A DNA stretch of 6,198 nt, from assembly GCA_023489065.1 (NCBI GenBank), contig JAMDCL010000005.1, positions 1-6,198 of the forward strand, written 5' to 3'. Both the position numbers and the translations under genes were made by a program. Origin of the DNA: Deltaproteobacteria bacterium. Lineage in GTDB: Bacteria; JAMCPX01. The notes beneath the pieces were generated by a model. That model searched no databases and had not been told where the DNA came from. It saw only the letters and a program-made list of their open reading frames with translations. Shown here piece by piece: positions 6,108 through 6,198 of this stretch (position 1 is the stretch's first letter; the number at the start of each line of letters is the position of its first letter).

Positions 6108-6198
6108 TCAAGAAAATTCCCTCTTTAGCTTTGCAAACAGTTTTTTCATACCGCTGACAGAGCTAAAATGCCTTAACATATAAATCAAGGAAGATTTC
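6108..6198 (-). CDS. Probable C-terminal end of an unidentified gene (5' end outside window)
   Basis: On the minus strand one frame is open from the right edge for 29 codons to a TGA at 6110-6108. The other two minus frames are stopped early. The peptide ends SGMKKLFAKLKREFS, a basic amphipathic tail. This composition is protein-like and loosely recalls the basic C-terminal ends of the radical SAM proteins in this window, but no motif identifies it. A 29-codon open frame could also arise by chance. If real, the gene converges on paralogue C, with the palindromic element between them. Confidence 0.45.
   Translation of the reverse strand, partial: KSSLIYMLRHFSSVSGMKKLFAKLKREFS

Noticed and set aside
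6064..6198. 10-bp inverted match GAAATCTTCC (6064-6073) with GGAAGATTTC (6189-6198)
   Set aside because: A 10-bp pair over 125 bp can arise by chance and the right copy is cut by the window edge, so no element boundary can be claimed.

Overview
The window looks like bacterial chromosome (or a metagenomic contig) of moderately low GC, with coding regions interrupted by short hairpin-rich dispersed repeats. It holds one partial membrane glycosyltransferase, three paralogous cobalamin-binding-type radical SAM enzymes (510, 509 and 507 aa) and the probable tail of a further gene at the right edge. The repeat types (a dRS3-like hairpin and palindromic elements built from CCCCTC/GAGGGG-type hairpins) are the kind I associate with Gram-negative environmental bacteria such as Desulfobacterota, Nitrospirota or anammox Planctomycetota. 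That placement is inference; no marker gene fixes the taxon.

Layout. Bases 1-999 (+) are the C-terminal part of a multi-pass GT-C (GT39/PMT_2-like) glycosyltransferase whose start lies left of the window. After a 43-nt gap comes radical SAM gene A (1043-2575, +), probably in the same operon. A 286-bp convergent spacer (2576-2861) holds no gene but is packed with hairpins: a candidate terminator, a dRS3-like stem-loop with a degenerate inverted partner, a two-hairpin palindromic element, and a small hairpin touching the stop codon of the next gene. Radical SAM gene B (2862-4391, -) and gene C (4482-6005, +) diverge from a 90-bp AT-rich spacer that should hold both promoters. Gene C reads into a second palindromic element (5970-6065) that supplies its last residues and its stop codon. 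A minus-strand frame open to the right edge (6108-6198) looks like the end of another gene.

How the genes may work together. All three radical SAM proteins have the same architecture: an N-terminal Rossmann-like B12-binding domain, a radical SAM barrel with CxxxCxxC, and a basic, partly hydrophobic C-terminal region. Such enzymes commonly methylate or rearrange unreactive carbons in lipids, pigments, peptides or polyketides. The neighbouring glycosyltransferase acts on polyprenyl-linked sugars, so a lipid or surface-glycan substrate is a reasonable guess, but nothing in the sequence fixes it. The array of three paralogues in mixed orientation, the mosaic look of gene B and the repeat capture by gene C are the most notable points.
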